A DNA stretch of 64,000 nucleotides from Cyclobacterium plantarum (lineage in GTDB: Bacteria; Bacteroidota; Bacteroidia; Cytophagales; Cyclobacteriaceae). The stretch covers positions 799,347 through 863,346 of the forward strand of contig NZ_JAANYN010000002.1 in the NCBI RefSeq assembly GCF_011290685.1. Direction: 5' to 3'. The notes beneath the pieces are model-generated. The model was given only the letters and a program-made list of their open reading frames with translations. It had not been told where the DNA came from and did not search any database. Shown here one piece after another: positions 42,794 through 51,279 of the stretch (the first letter of the stretch is position 1; each line of letters begins with the position of its first letter). Both the position numbers and the translations under genes were made by a program.

Positions 42794-44440
42794 CTACCGG
42801 TTTCCCCAATCAACCACCCCTACCCGATTGGCCCATTCGCTGTACTTTCGAATCATGGCCGCTGTAATCTGGGGTCGTACCGTTGCCAAATCCTGCTGTT
42901 CCGTACGGTCAGCTTCTATGTCGTATAATTCCCATTCTGCCTCCGGACGGTTGGTTGCCACCAACTTCCATTTTCCATCCCTGAAACCACGGTTCCCTTC
43001 ATGCTCCCATCCTATGGCATGGTGATCAAAAGTTTGATTTCGAAATACCGGCACCAGACTTTGCCCTTCCATGGGCTTGATCCTCTCCCCTTTGTATTCT
43101 TCCGGATAACTGGCACCAGACACTTCTACAATGGTAGGCATGATGTCGGTGATATGCCCCAGTTGACCTGAATTCCGTGAGGCTTGCTGTATACCTTCCG
43201 GCCAATAGGCAATCAACGGAGTGGAAATGCCCCCTTCATGGATATAGTGTTTGTAAAGCCTGAAAGGCGTATTGCTGGCATTTGCCCATTCGGAAGAATA
43301 ACTCATATAGGTACTTTCCGGACCAGGCATCACAGTGACATCGTTGCCCCTGAGCAAGGGGCTGCCATCCCGCTGAAAGGCAGGGAAATGCAAGGACCTG
43401 GGCCAGTTATCTGTCAAAACCTCGTGACAAGCCCCGTTATCCTGCAAAAAGAATATCAAAGTATTGTCCAATTGGCCGGTTTCTTCCAATGCCTGTATGA
43501 TGCTTCCAATTCCCTGATCCATCCGGTCTACCATGGCCGCATAGACTTCCATGCAAGCCGCCCACCATTCCTTGTCTCCGGTTTCTTCCCAGGAAAGATT
43601 ATCCGGGTCCCGAACACTCAATTTCCATTCGGGATGAATCAAGCCCATGGCCTCCATCCTGGCCATTCGCTCTTCACGGATCTTATCCCAGCCCCTGTCA
43701 TACTTGCCTTTGTATTTTTCAATGTCCTCGGTCAAAGCATGTAAAGGCCAGTGGGGTGCCGTATAGGCAATATAACCAAAAAAGGGCTTTTCATCCGGGT
43801 CCCCTTTTCCAAATTTTCTGATGAACTCCGAAGCATGTTCACTAATGGCATCTGTATAATAAAAGCCCTCCCCTGCATCTACCGGCATATTGTTTTTGGT
43901 CAGGGTAGCCGGATTGTAGTAACTGCCGGCACCATGGATGGTACCGAAAAATTCCTCAAAACCCCGCTGCAGCGGCCAATTATCCTTGGATGTACGTATT
44001 TTCTGATCCTCCGTCAACCAGGTCCTCCAAATATCCACATGCTTGGTCACATGCCATTTTCCAGACATAAAGGTTCGGTAGCCACTCTCTTTTAGCGTTT
44101 CGGCTATGGTCACACATTGTTTGTTCAGGTCTCCCCTGTAAGCAGGAACGCCCCGGTCGTTGGTCATTCCGCCTATACCTGCCTGGTGGGGATACATTCC
44201 AGTGAGTAAGGATGCGCGGGTGGGACAACACCTGGCTGCGTTGTAAAACTGAGTAAATTTTATCCCCCCTTCAGCCAGCATGTCCAGGTTTGGGGTGGCG
44301 ATTTCTCCCCCAAAACTTCCCATATCGGAATAGCCCATATCGTCCGCCATGATGAGGAGTATATTCGGTCTTTTTTGAGCACATACTTCCGGAAAAAACC
44401 ATAGATTAAATACAAGTAAAATAAAAGCAATTTGTTTCAT
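42794..44440 (-). CDS. Secreted arylsulfatase (FGly type, CCPTR)
   Basis: From ATG at 44440 (MKQIAFILLVFNLWFFPEVC) the protein has 548 residues with signal cleavage before QKRPN. The upstream extension to 44533 is not signal-like and is rejected. ILLIMADDMGYSDMG holds metal ligands. CCPTRASLLTGMYPHQAG has the FGly Cys at 71. GKWHVTKHVD and FLQDNGACHEV complete the active site. The length and AtsA-like features (a long insertion, WELYDIEADRTEQQDL) place it with arylsulfatase-A-like enzymes. It lies downstream of the VOC gene with a 141-bp gap. Substrate unknown. Confidence 0.9.
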   Translation of the reverse strand: MKQIAFILLVFNLWFFPEVCAQKRPNILLIMADDMGYSDMGSFGGEIATPNLDMLAEGGIKFTQFYNAARCCPTRASLLTGMYPHQAGIGGMTNDRGVPAYRGDLNKQCVTIAETLKESGYRTFMSGKWHVTKHVDIWRTWLTEDQKIRTSKDNWPLQRGFEEFFGTIHGAGSYYNPATLTKNNMPVDAGEGFYYTDAISEHASEFIRKFGKGDPDEKPFFGYIAYTAPHWPLHALTEDIEKYKGKYDRGWDKIREERMARMEAMGLIHPEWKLSVRDPDNLSWEETGDKEWWAACMEVYAAMVDRMDQGIGSIIQALEETGQLDNTLIFFLQDNGACHEVLTDNWPRSLHFPAFQRDGSPLLRGNDVTVMPGPESTYMSYSSEWANASNTPFRLYKHYIHEGGISTPLIAYWPEGIQQASRNSGQLGHITDIMPTIVEVSGASYPEEYKGERIKPMEGQSLVPVFRNQTFDHHAIGWEHEGNRGFRDGKWKLVATNRPEAEWELYDIEADRTEQQDLATVRPQITAAMIRKYSEWANRVGVVDWGNR

Positions 44441-44581
44441 GATAAATTGATTATGGTTTATGGAATGGGCCGTAGAAAGGAAAACCTGGTATTTTCGGAG
44501 CAATTTCCGTCTCACCGTAACCAAGATGGCCACGATGATAGCTGCCGTTTCTTGTTTTCATAGGGGCCTCCCTCCTGCGTT

Positions 44582-44974
44582 TTACTTATTGTCGAAATTT
44601 GGCATGGGAGAAGAAACATCTACCAATGTTCCATTTGGGTCTTTAAGCAATAATCTCCTTTGTCCGTAAAATGTGTCCGTCGGTTCACTTAGGATGTCAA
44701 GACCTTCCTCTATTGCCAGTTTAAATACCTGATCAGTATTTTCGACGACAAAGGTCAGATAAAATCCTTTCGGATTATTTTGGTAGCCTTCAGGGATCAT
44801 TTCACTGGTTCGTTTAATAATTCCCAGTTCAAGTTGTTTATCTTTTGAAATCAGGTGCACAAACCAATCGTTATCATAATCCACATGAAAGTCGAACAGT
44901 TTGGTATAGAATTCTCTGCTCTCAGCCAAGTTGTCCGAGCAGATGTTTGTCATCGTCCTGTTAATTGTGTTCAT
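44582..44974 (-). CDS. VOC (glyoxalase/bleomycin-resistance fold) protein
   Basis: 130 residues. It shows the paired beta-alpha-beta-beta-beta pattern: ICSDNLAESREFYTKLFDFH in the first half, GFYLTFVVENTDQVFKLAIE and RRLLLKDPNGTLVDVSSPMP in the second. The usual metal ligands are incomplete (His at the first position is not obvious), so the chemistry cannot be assigned. It is cytoplasmic. It lies 59 bp after the upstream sulfatase and may be cotranscribed with it without sharing its pathway. Confidence 0.85.
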   Translation of the reverse strand: MNTINRTMTNICSDNLAESREFYTKLFDFHVDYDNDWFVHLISKDKQLELGIIKRTSEMIPEGYQNNPKGFYLTFVVENTDQVFKLAIEEGLDILSEPTDTFYGQRRLLLKDPNGTLVDVSSPMPNFDNK

Positions 44975-45033
44975 CTTCGTCTTCTCTCTATTTTGCAGTG
45001 TACAACAATGAATGCTATGCGATCATCCTATTT

Positions 45034-46458
45034 TTAATGACCTTCAAACCAGGATTCCTCAAACTCAGTCTGGATCTTTTCCAACTCCTCCCTATATGCC
45101 GGATCATGGGTAAAATGAGTGGTCTCATAAGGATCCTTCCTCAGATCCATCAGCCGCTCTTCAAACCCGGCGGCATCATAGCGGATGTATTTCAGACCGT
45201 CATCCCGGATCACCGCCCTGCTGATCTCTCCTTCAATGCCCAGGGAGGTTCTCCAATCAATCTCCCTGCCCTCAAATAAGGGCCTTAAACTTCTCCCCCG
45301 GGGATCCGCTTCCGCTGTTATCCCGGCATAATCCGCCACTGTCGGCAAAAGGTCCAATCCCACGGAAACCAGATGTCGCACATCTACCTGACCGGCCGGT
45401 ATTTTCCCTTTCCACATGGCGGTAAATGGCACTTTTACCGATTCCTCATACAATACGTTTTTGTGTTCCAGCTTATGAGATCCATCCATGTCCCCGTGTT
45501 CGCTGCTGAAAATAACCAGGGTTTCCTCCTCGGTTCCACTCTCTGTAAGCGCATCCAGGATTACCTGAACATGGGCATCGGCCATTTCTGTCAATCGGGC
45601 ATAGGCCCAGCGGTGCATGCGCCACTGCTCTTCGGTATATTCTTCCCGGGCCCCAGTCCGAAACGAACGGGGATCACGTTTCAGAAACAACTCAATGGCT
45701 TTTGCCTCGTCTTCCTGGGGTTCAAAATTGGGAGGTAGAGGAGGACAATAGTGCTCAAAAAATTCCTCCCGACTTACGCCTTCCGGCATCTCCAGGGCTT
45801 TGTCAAGCAGCGTTAACTCCGTTTGAAAATTTCGTTGCAACTGCTGCAGGTAAGTGGAATCTGCAAAATCCCTTATGGCCATAAAGCAAATGTCATGCGG
45901 GTTGATCAGGGATACGGTCATAAAATAGGGGTTATCGTGATCTTCTCTGATGTAGTCGGCAGCCTTGCTTGCCAATTCCCCTCTTGCATCTTCTGTAAGC
46001 ACCTCAAAGCCTGTCAGGTCCGGATCCACGAACGCCGGCAGGTGCTGTTTGCCCCCATACACCAAATCGTACCCTGCCTTTTTTAAGTATCCGGCTAAAT
46101 TTTCATGGGATGCCTCCGGGCTGTTTGCTGGAATATCCATAGCGCCGGCATTATTTCTTACCTGATTGCCATTGGAGTCTTTGTAAAAGCCAGGGAACCT
46201 TCCCGTCATCAAACTTACCCGGGAGGGAGAACATACCGGATTGGTCACATAGGCACGGGTAAAGCGAATGCCATTGTTGGCAATATAATCCATGGCAGGG
46301 GTTTGCAGGTATTCATTGCCGGAACTGCTCATCATGCTTTCACTTTGCTGGTCTGTAAGGATAAATATAATATTAGGGCGGCTTGCTTGTTCCTTACAAG
46401 AAAAGAGAAACAACGTTCCGGCAAAGGCAACAACAAACAGTTTGATCGGAGTTTTCAT
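45034..46458 (-). CDS. Lipoprotein sulfatase (FGly type, CSPSR)
   Basis: 474 residues. The lipobox TLFLFSC gives a lipidated Cys21. RPNIIFILTDQQSESMMS supplies metal ligands (Asp, Gln instead of a second Asp). The signature is VCSPSRVSLMTGRFPGF with the FGly Cys at 76. IFSSEHGDMDGSHKLEHKNV is the choline-sulfatase/iduronate-sulfatase-type second block, where Glu-His replaces the Asp-Asn of the other sulfatases here. That places it in a different S1 subfamily from its neighbours. It is cell-envelope anchored. The VOC gene follows by 59 bp. Confidence 0.9.
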   Translation of the reverse strand: MKTPIKLFVVAFAGTLFLFSCKEQASRPNIIFILTDQQSESMMSSSGNEYLQTPAMDYIANNGIRFTRAYVTNPVCSPSRVSLMTGRFPGFYKDSNGNQVRNNAGAMDIPANSPEASHENLAGYLKKAGYDLVYGGKQHLPAFVDPDLTGFEVLTEDARGELASKAADYIREDHDNPYFMTVSLINPHDICFMAIRDFADSTYLQQLQRNFQTELTLLDKALEMPEGVSREEFFEHYCPPLPPNFEPQEDEAKAIELFLKRDPRSFRTGAREEYTEEQWRMHRWAYARLTEMADAHVQVILDALTESGTEEETLVIFSSEHGDMDGSHKLEHKNVLYEESVKVPFTAMWKGKIPAGQVDVRHLVSVGLDLLPTVADYAGITAEADPRGRSLRPLFEGREIDWRTSLGIEGEISRAVIRDDGLKYIRYDAAGFEERLMDLRKDPYETTHFTHDPAYREELEKIQTEFEESWFEGH

Positions 46459-46538
46459 GTGGATTTCTTGAATAAAGCTGAATAAAACAAAATTTACCGT
46501 TCAATCACAACTATTTTATGACAAGCCAATGATCATGG

Positions 46539-47252
46539 TTAATTTCCCTTTCTTTTATTGATTGCGTCCTCAGCATATTTTCTATACCATTCAATCGGGC
46601 AATGCTTCCTGAAATTTTTATAGTCCTTTTTTATTTGATTCGTATCTTCTATTTGCGCACGTGAAATGGCAAGTTCACTTAGTTTGTGGTTCCAGACATG
46701 ATTGGCATCACGCATGGCAATTATCGTTTCGATGGGATCGGTTAACTTTTGTGGAAAACCCAAATCGGAAATTATATACTCAATTATTGGTTCATAATCC
46801 TTGTTAAAGGGTTTGTTGGCATCGGTCAAAACATCCAAGTATTCTTTTAAAATATTTAATTTCTCAAAGGAGGATGCTGTGGCCCTAAGGTTATTGAAGG
46901 CCATTTCGATCCAGTAAAAGGATTCTTTAAATTCCGAAAGCAAGCGATTGCACCGGATCAGTAGGCCTATTACCTGAAAATAAAGAGAAGGGTAGTGATG
47001 AGCTGATAAATTTTCGATTACTATTTTAAAATGTTCAATCGCCTGAGGGTAAACATCTGATTGCCAATAGCAGAAACCGAGTTGATGGTGAAGTTTTACA
47101 GCAAACACATCAGGATCCACGCTTGCTTTTATGGTCTCTGCGTAGCTGCTTACCAGATCGATTTGCTGTTGATAGTCCCCAACGGGGATTTTGTACAATT
47201 TGAATACAAGTTCTTTTGGTAAAAAATCGGTGGTTAACTGGTCTACGTTCAT
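46539..47252 (-). CDS. Hypothetical protein with TPR-like helices
   Basis: 237 residues, no signal peptide. FAVKLHHQLGFCYWQSDVYP, QAIEHFKIVIENL and similar helices suggest two to three TPR-like repeats in the first half. The second half (EPIIEYIISDLGFPQKL ... FRKHCPIEWYRKYAEDAINK) is helical without a known motif. It is probably a cytoplasmic scaffolding protein. No operon partner: the sulfatase at 46458 follows after 80 bp on the same strand, but the two look unrelated. Confidence 0.6.
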   Translation of the reverse strand: MNVDQLTTDFLPKELVFKLYKIPVGDYQQQIDLVSSYAETIKASVDPDVFAVKLHHQLGFCYWQSDVYPQAIEHFKIVIENLSAHHYPSLYFQVIGLLIRCNRLLSEFKESFYWIEMAFNNLRATASSFEKLNILKEYLDVLTDANKPFNKDYEPIIEYIISDLGFPQKLTDPIETIIAMRDANHVWNHKLSELAISRAQIEDTNQIKKDYKNFRKHCPIEWYRKYAEDAINKRKGN

Positions 47253-48131
47253 TGAATGAAGGTTAGTAATAAAGGCAGTGGCAGCATAATTCTTTTTGAT
47301 GAATCAATTGCTTATTCCGGTTTTATCAAAAATGGTCATTTTTTTAATACCTATCAAATTGAACCAACTCCTAAGCTGTAAAATGATATAGACCTGGCAG
47401 ATTTTCAAAAAACTGCCAGGTCTATGCCATTAATAGTAAACCAAAGTCCGCACACACTGAAAAACCGAATAGGGAAATATAAAACAGAAGACTGACCAAT
47501 TAACCTAATTCAATCGAAATAAATCCATGTATTTTATGCTGTACCCATTCAGCCTTCGGCATGCCCGGAACCTTGGTTGTTCCTTTTCAGCTAACTAATG
47601 TTGTAATTTTTATTTATATCAAAACTTTATAAGAACATCCAATTAAATAATACCTGTCAAAATTACATGATCGGCTAAAAATTACAGTCCTATATTTTAT
47701 CAAAAAGGTATGGTATTTTAGCCAGTTTAACCCGGAACTCCCAATGACAATCGTGCCAACGGCTAAGGTATCCGTCCTGCTCTTTAATGAATTACTAAAA
47801 AACCAACTTATCAATTCACCGCTCAGAAATAGGTTTCTGATTACGCCTTAAGTATCACAGAAAATTTCGTAATCTAAAAATAAAAAATATTTAATTTGTA
47901 AAACACTTGAATTTATGCCGGTAAATGGATTATTGTGTTCCAAAGTTGAAACAGAACTACCCTTGAGTAAAGTGCGGTACAAGTCCTGATTTTTTGAAAG
48001 CCAACATTTTTAACATCTTCCAATCCCCGTGTTCCGGAATAATTTCCGACAAGCTCTTCCTTCCAATGGGTGTAATTCTCCTTTTTAAACCCGGTTGTTT
48101 TTTTCTTATATTTAAACAAACTTTCCAGAAG
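47253..48131. other. 879-bp divergent spacer with a perfect hairpin
   Basis: It separates the minus-strand TPR gene from the plus-strand aminotransferase and is AT-rich. GACCTGGCAG (47391-47400) and CTGCCAGGTC (47413-47422) form a perfect 10-bp stem with a 12-nt loop and no T-run. The GACCTGG core matches the susD terminator palindrome. The TTTCTTATATTTAAACA region near 48103-48119 may belong to the aminotransferase promoter but does not match the -7 consensus well. Confidence 0.5.
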
Positions 48132-49397
48132 ATGAGAAAAAGAACCTTCCTGAAAAACCTTTTGGCACTGGGTGCTACGGCCAGCCCCGGCGTCAATTCC
48201 TTTGGCCAGCTCCTGTCCCGTTTTGAGCATATACCCCCCTCCCAACTTGCCTCCAACGAAGACTTCTGGGCGGGGATAAGGGCTGGATACAAGCTCAAAC
48301 CCGATTATATCAACCTGGAAAACGGCTTTTATTGTTTTGTCCCGCAGGAAACCCTTGAAAATTTAATTGGGCATGTGCGGGAGGTAAATTACCAGGGATC
48401 ATGGTACATGCGAAACGAGCGCAAGGGAAACAAAGCGGCCACCACTGCCCGTTTGGCGGAATTGGGCGGCTGTAGCCCCGAGGAGGTGGTCATCACCCGA
48501 AACGCCACCGAGTCCCTGGATTTGATCATTACCGGTATTCATTGGAAGGAAGGAGACGAGGCCGTTATGGCCGAGCAGGACTACGGCGCCATGTTGAATC
48601 AGTTCAAACTGGCCGCCAAACGGTACGGTGTGGTAAATAAGGTGGTATCCGTTCCGAACCTGCCCCAATCCGACGAAGAAATTGTGGAGCTCTATGCGGC
48701 TGCCATCACACCCAGGACACGGCTATTAATGATTTCGCACATGATCAACATCACCGGGCAGATCCTGCCGGTGCGGAAAATTTGTGACATGGCCCATAGC
48801 AAAGGGGTGCAGGTGTTGGTGGACGGGGCGCATGCCTTTGCCCATTTCCAGTTTAACCTACCCGATCTGAACTGCGACTATTACGGGACCAGCCTTCACA
48901 AATGGCTGAGCACGCCGCTTGGTGCGGGCCTCTTGTACGTAAAGAAAGGGAATGCGGAGCATGTCTGGCCCTTGCTTGCCGAAGGGGAGCGAGACCCCAA
49001 CGACATTCACCGCCTGAACCATATTGGCACCTACCCGGCCTATACCGACCTGGCCATTAGCGATGCCATTGATTACCATCAGGCCATTGGGGGAAAAAGA
49101 AAAGAAGAACGTCTCCGGTATTTACAAACTTACTGGACCAGCCAAGTCAGGGATATCCCGGGGGTAATTATAAATACGCCCGAGGATCCTGCGCGACATT
49201 GCGGCATAGGAAATGTAGGCATTGATGGCCTGAAACCAGCTGATTTTGCGAAAATCCTGATGGAAAAATACAAGATTTTCACCGTTGCCATCGACGGTTC
49301 TAATGTCCATGGCTGTAGGATTAGTCCAAATCTCTATACGACGCTGGATGAGCTGGACGTACTGGTAAAAGCCTGTAAGGAGCTGGCAAAGGCTTAG
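48132..49397 (+). CDS. Class V aminotransferase-fold PLP enzyme, exported-looking
   Basis: From ATG at 48132 (MRKRTFLKNLLALGATASPG) the protein has 421 residues. The KRTFLK start followed by a short hydrophobic stretch resembles a Tat-type signal, as seen for homologues named isopenicillin-N epimerase-like. An upstream extension to 47994 is not protein-like. ITRNATESLDLIITGI is the cofactor-phosphate region. VLVDGAHAFAHFQFNL holds the pyridine-binding Asp. GTSLHKWLSTPLGAGLLYVK has the Schiff-base Lys near 256. It resembles cysteine desulfurase/CefD-type enzymes. The substrate is unknown. Confidence 0.82.
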   Translation: MRKRTFLKNLLALGATASPGVNSFGQLLSRFEHIPPSQLASNEDFWAGIRAGYKLKPDYINLENGFYCFVPQETLENLIGHVREVNYQGSWYMRNERKGNKAATTARLAELGGCSPEEVVITRNATESLDLIITGIHWKEGDEAVMAEQDYGAMLNQFKLAAKRYGVVNKVVSVPNLPQSDEEIVELYAAAITPRTRLLMISHMINITGQILPVRKICDMAHSKGVQVLVDGAHAFAHFQFNLPDLNCDYYGTSLHKWLSTPLGAGLLYVKKGNAEHVWPLLAEGERDPNDIHRLNHIGTYPAYTDLAISDAIDYHQAIGGKRKEERLRYLQTYWTSQVRDIPGVIINTPEDPARHCGIGNVGIDGLKPADFAKILMEKYKIFTVAIDGSNVHGCRISPNLYTTLDELDVLVKACKELAKA

Positions 49398-49745
49398 GTA
49401 ATTGCCCCGAACCCCTTCCAGGTAAAATGTAGGACCTGCCACAGGCGCAATACAGCACCCCCCTAGAGCGAGTATTTTTTAGGCAGTATTATTGCCCATT
49501 AAAAAAGGTAAAAGATCCCCTATAAACCCTTCCTATCACCTATTTTCCTTATCATTAGTCAAACTCAGGTTGGCATGATGGTCAAAGGAACTTTATTGAT
49601 TTGTGATAAAAAGTGGATTTCTTAGTTCTATCATAAGTCTACTATTACCAGTGATAAGCCTGTTTTTTAAAAGCATCGAATAACTTTATACCAGATGAAG
49701 TGGTTGAACAAGGGCCTAATACCAATTTAACGCACAGAAATATAT
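49398..49745. other. 348-bp spacer, nothing found
   Basis: AT-rich region between two plus-strand genes. TAACTTTA at about 49681-49688 could be a -7 box for the FNT gene, but no matching upstream element or repeat is visible. No reading frame is worth calling. Confidence 0.4.
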
Positions 49746-50597
49746 ATGAAAGCTGAAAATAAAGAACAAAAAGAGCACCAACAGGATCTGGAGAAAAAAT
49801 CGAATGAGGTAGAAGGCTCTAAAAAGTACACTGAAATCCTAAGCCGGGTCATTCATGAGGGAGAGGAAATATTTAAAATAAAAAAAAGAGCCATCTTTCT
49901 GAGTGCCTGCATTGCAGGGCTCGAAATAGGCTTTAGCTATTTATTAATCTGCACCTTATATTTTCTTTTGATTGGTAAATTGGATGAAAACCTGATTTAC
50001 AAAATGTTTGCCCTTGTTTATCCCCTGGGATTTATCATGGTGATTCTGGGCAAATCAGTGCTTTATACCGAGCAAACCTCTGTTTTAGCACTGCCTGTAT
50101 TAAACGGACAAAGAACTATTCTTGAATTATTGAGCATCTGGGGAGTAGTAATTATTGGAAACACAATGGGCGGGATTTTATTTATTTTTTTTATCGAAGG
50201 TTTAGCTTCCCAACTCCATCTTTTCGAAAATGACACCATGATTACCATCGGAACGCATATCCTGGACCATAGTTATTGGGTGCTTTTTTTAAGTGCGATC
50301 TTTGCAGGATGGTTAATGGGACTTTTGACCTGGTTATTGAACAGCACCACCGAAGCATTCACACGTATATTTTTAATAGTGATGATAACAGGCACCATCG
50401 GTTTCGTAGGCTTTCATCACAGCATTGTCGGAAACATAGAAGTTTTTGGTGCCTTCTTACATTCTCCATCTATTTCATTTTCAAATTATATCCTTTTCCT
50501 TCTCATTACCTTACTCGGCAACGGTGTTGGCGGATCTATTGTAGTTGCATTGTTTAAATACCGGATATTTGAATCACACTATGCTGCAAAAAAATAA
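49746..50597 (+). CDS. FNT (formate/nitrite transporter) family channel
   Basis: 283 residues. A charged N-terminal about 45 residues (KEQKEHQQDLEKKSNEVEGS) precedes six hydrophobic segments. GFVGFHHSIVGNIEVFGAF near residue 219 contains the conserved FNT pore His (usual GxEHSVANM). LLTWLLNSTTEAFTRIFLIV corresponds to the broken helix. Family members pass formate, nitrite or hydrosulfide. This belongs to the YfdC-like branch with an extended N-terminus. Inner membrane. Substrate not decidable. Confidence 0.82.
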   Translation: MKAENKEQKEHQQDLEKKSNEVEGSKKYTEILSRVIHEGEEIFKIKKRAIFLSACIAGLEIGFSYLLICTLYFLLIGKLDENLIYKMFALVYPLGFIMVILGKSVLYTEQTSVLALPVLNGQRTILELLSIWGVVIIGNTMGGILFIFFIEGLASQLHLFENDTMITIGTHILDHSYWVLFLSAIFAGWLMGLLTWLLNSTTEAFTRIFLIVMITGTIGFVGFHHSIVGNIEVFGAFLHSPSISFSNYILFLLITLLGNGVGGSIVVALFKYRIFESHYAAKK

Positions 50598-50626
50598 CCA
50601 CAAAGCAGAATAAAGGGAACATCCAT

Positions 50627-50932
50627 TTATTGACCGACCACCGTTTCAATAGAATTTGCCACCTCCTTTTTATATTTCGTCCGTTCTTCTTCCGAAATGT
50701 CTTCCAATAGATCAACTTTGCTTTCAAAATTGGTATAGAGAATATTAGAAGTAACCGCATTCAGTTTTGCTGTTGTTTGCTCTAAACTATCTGTTTTAAG
50801 GCCAACAAATCCCTTCATTTCATTAAGTAAAATGGTATTGATAAATTTCGGAGGTATGATTTCTTTAGATTCTCTTATTTTGAGACTTTCTATGAGTTGA
50901 GAAAATTTAGTATCAAATTTCGATAAACGCAA
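50627..50932 (-). CDS. Hypothetical partner of UPF0175 protein
   Basis: 101 residues, no recognised family. MRLSKFDTKFSQLIESLKIR is followed by an acidic, helical C-terminus (VDLLEDISEEERTKYKKEVA). Its first 43 bp overlap the 3' end of the UPF0175 frame, so translation is likely coupled. UPF0175 proteins usually accompany DUF3368 PIN nucleases, but this protein has none of the PIN acidic residues. It may be an unusual second component or the altered tail of a broken gene. Confidence 0.45.
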   Translation of the reverse strand: MRLSKFDTKFSQLIESLKIRESKEIIPPKFINTILLNEMKGFVGLKTDSLEQTTAKLNAVTSNILYTNFESKVDLLEDISEEERTKYKKEVANSIETVVGQ

Positions 50933-51114
50933 GATTTTGAAATATGGAATTCCACTTTTTCTAAATCTTCCTCAAGCTCTTCATCGTTATATCCAAAAAC
51001 GGAAACATTATATTCTCCTAGTAATTCAATAAACGTTCTTTTGGATACTCCAACGCTTTCAGCAGCCTGTCCGGTACTTAATTTTCCATCTTTAAATAAT
51101 TTGACTGCGATCAA
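50890..51114 (-). CDS. UPF0175 family helix-turn-helix protein, N-terminally shortened
   Basis: 74 residues from an ATT/ATG-like start. IAVKLFKDGKLSTGQAAESV, GVSKRTFIELLGEYNVSVFG then YNDEELEEDLEKV is the UPF0175 core, with a predicted helix-turn-helix. Typical members have about 10-20 more N-terminal residues. Upstream codons remain coding-like (TIFSEAAL) up to a hairpin at 51137-51159, so the 5' end seems cut or uses a non-ATG start. Probably an antitoxin-like regulator. Confidence 0.55.
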   Translation of the reverse strand: MIAVKLFKDGKLSTGQAAESVGVSKRTFIELLGEYNVSVFGYNDEELEEDLEKVEFHISKSCVYRNLILNFLNS

Positions 51115-51136
51115 TGCGGCTTCCGAAAAAATAGTT

Positions 51137-51159
51137 GGGTGTAGAAAAATGCTACACCC
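51137..51159 (-). repeat. Perfect 8-bp hairpin at the UPF0175 5' end
   Basis: GGGTGTAG (51137-51144) and CTACACCC (51152-51159) flank a 7-nt loop. It lies where the N-terminal codons of UPF0175 would be expected and is followed by CTGCAGGGGGTATCTAAGAAC, of a type seen in Bacteroidota intergenic repeats. It may mark a small insertion that truncated the gene. Confidence 0.45.
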
Positions 51160-51279
51160 TGCAGGGGGTATCTAAGAACATATTCCCACGCCTGACCCAT
51201 CGGAAACTGGATTGCATCATTTCATAGTGGACTCTCAATTAACGTTTTGTCTGTTAAGGCTTAGGATTGGAAATCCGGT

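Noticed and set aside
48121-48200. Assignment of the aminotransferase as a confirmed Tat substrate.
   Set aside because: The motif is KRTFLK without a full twin-arginine pair, so the export route is uncertain.
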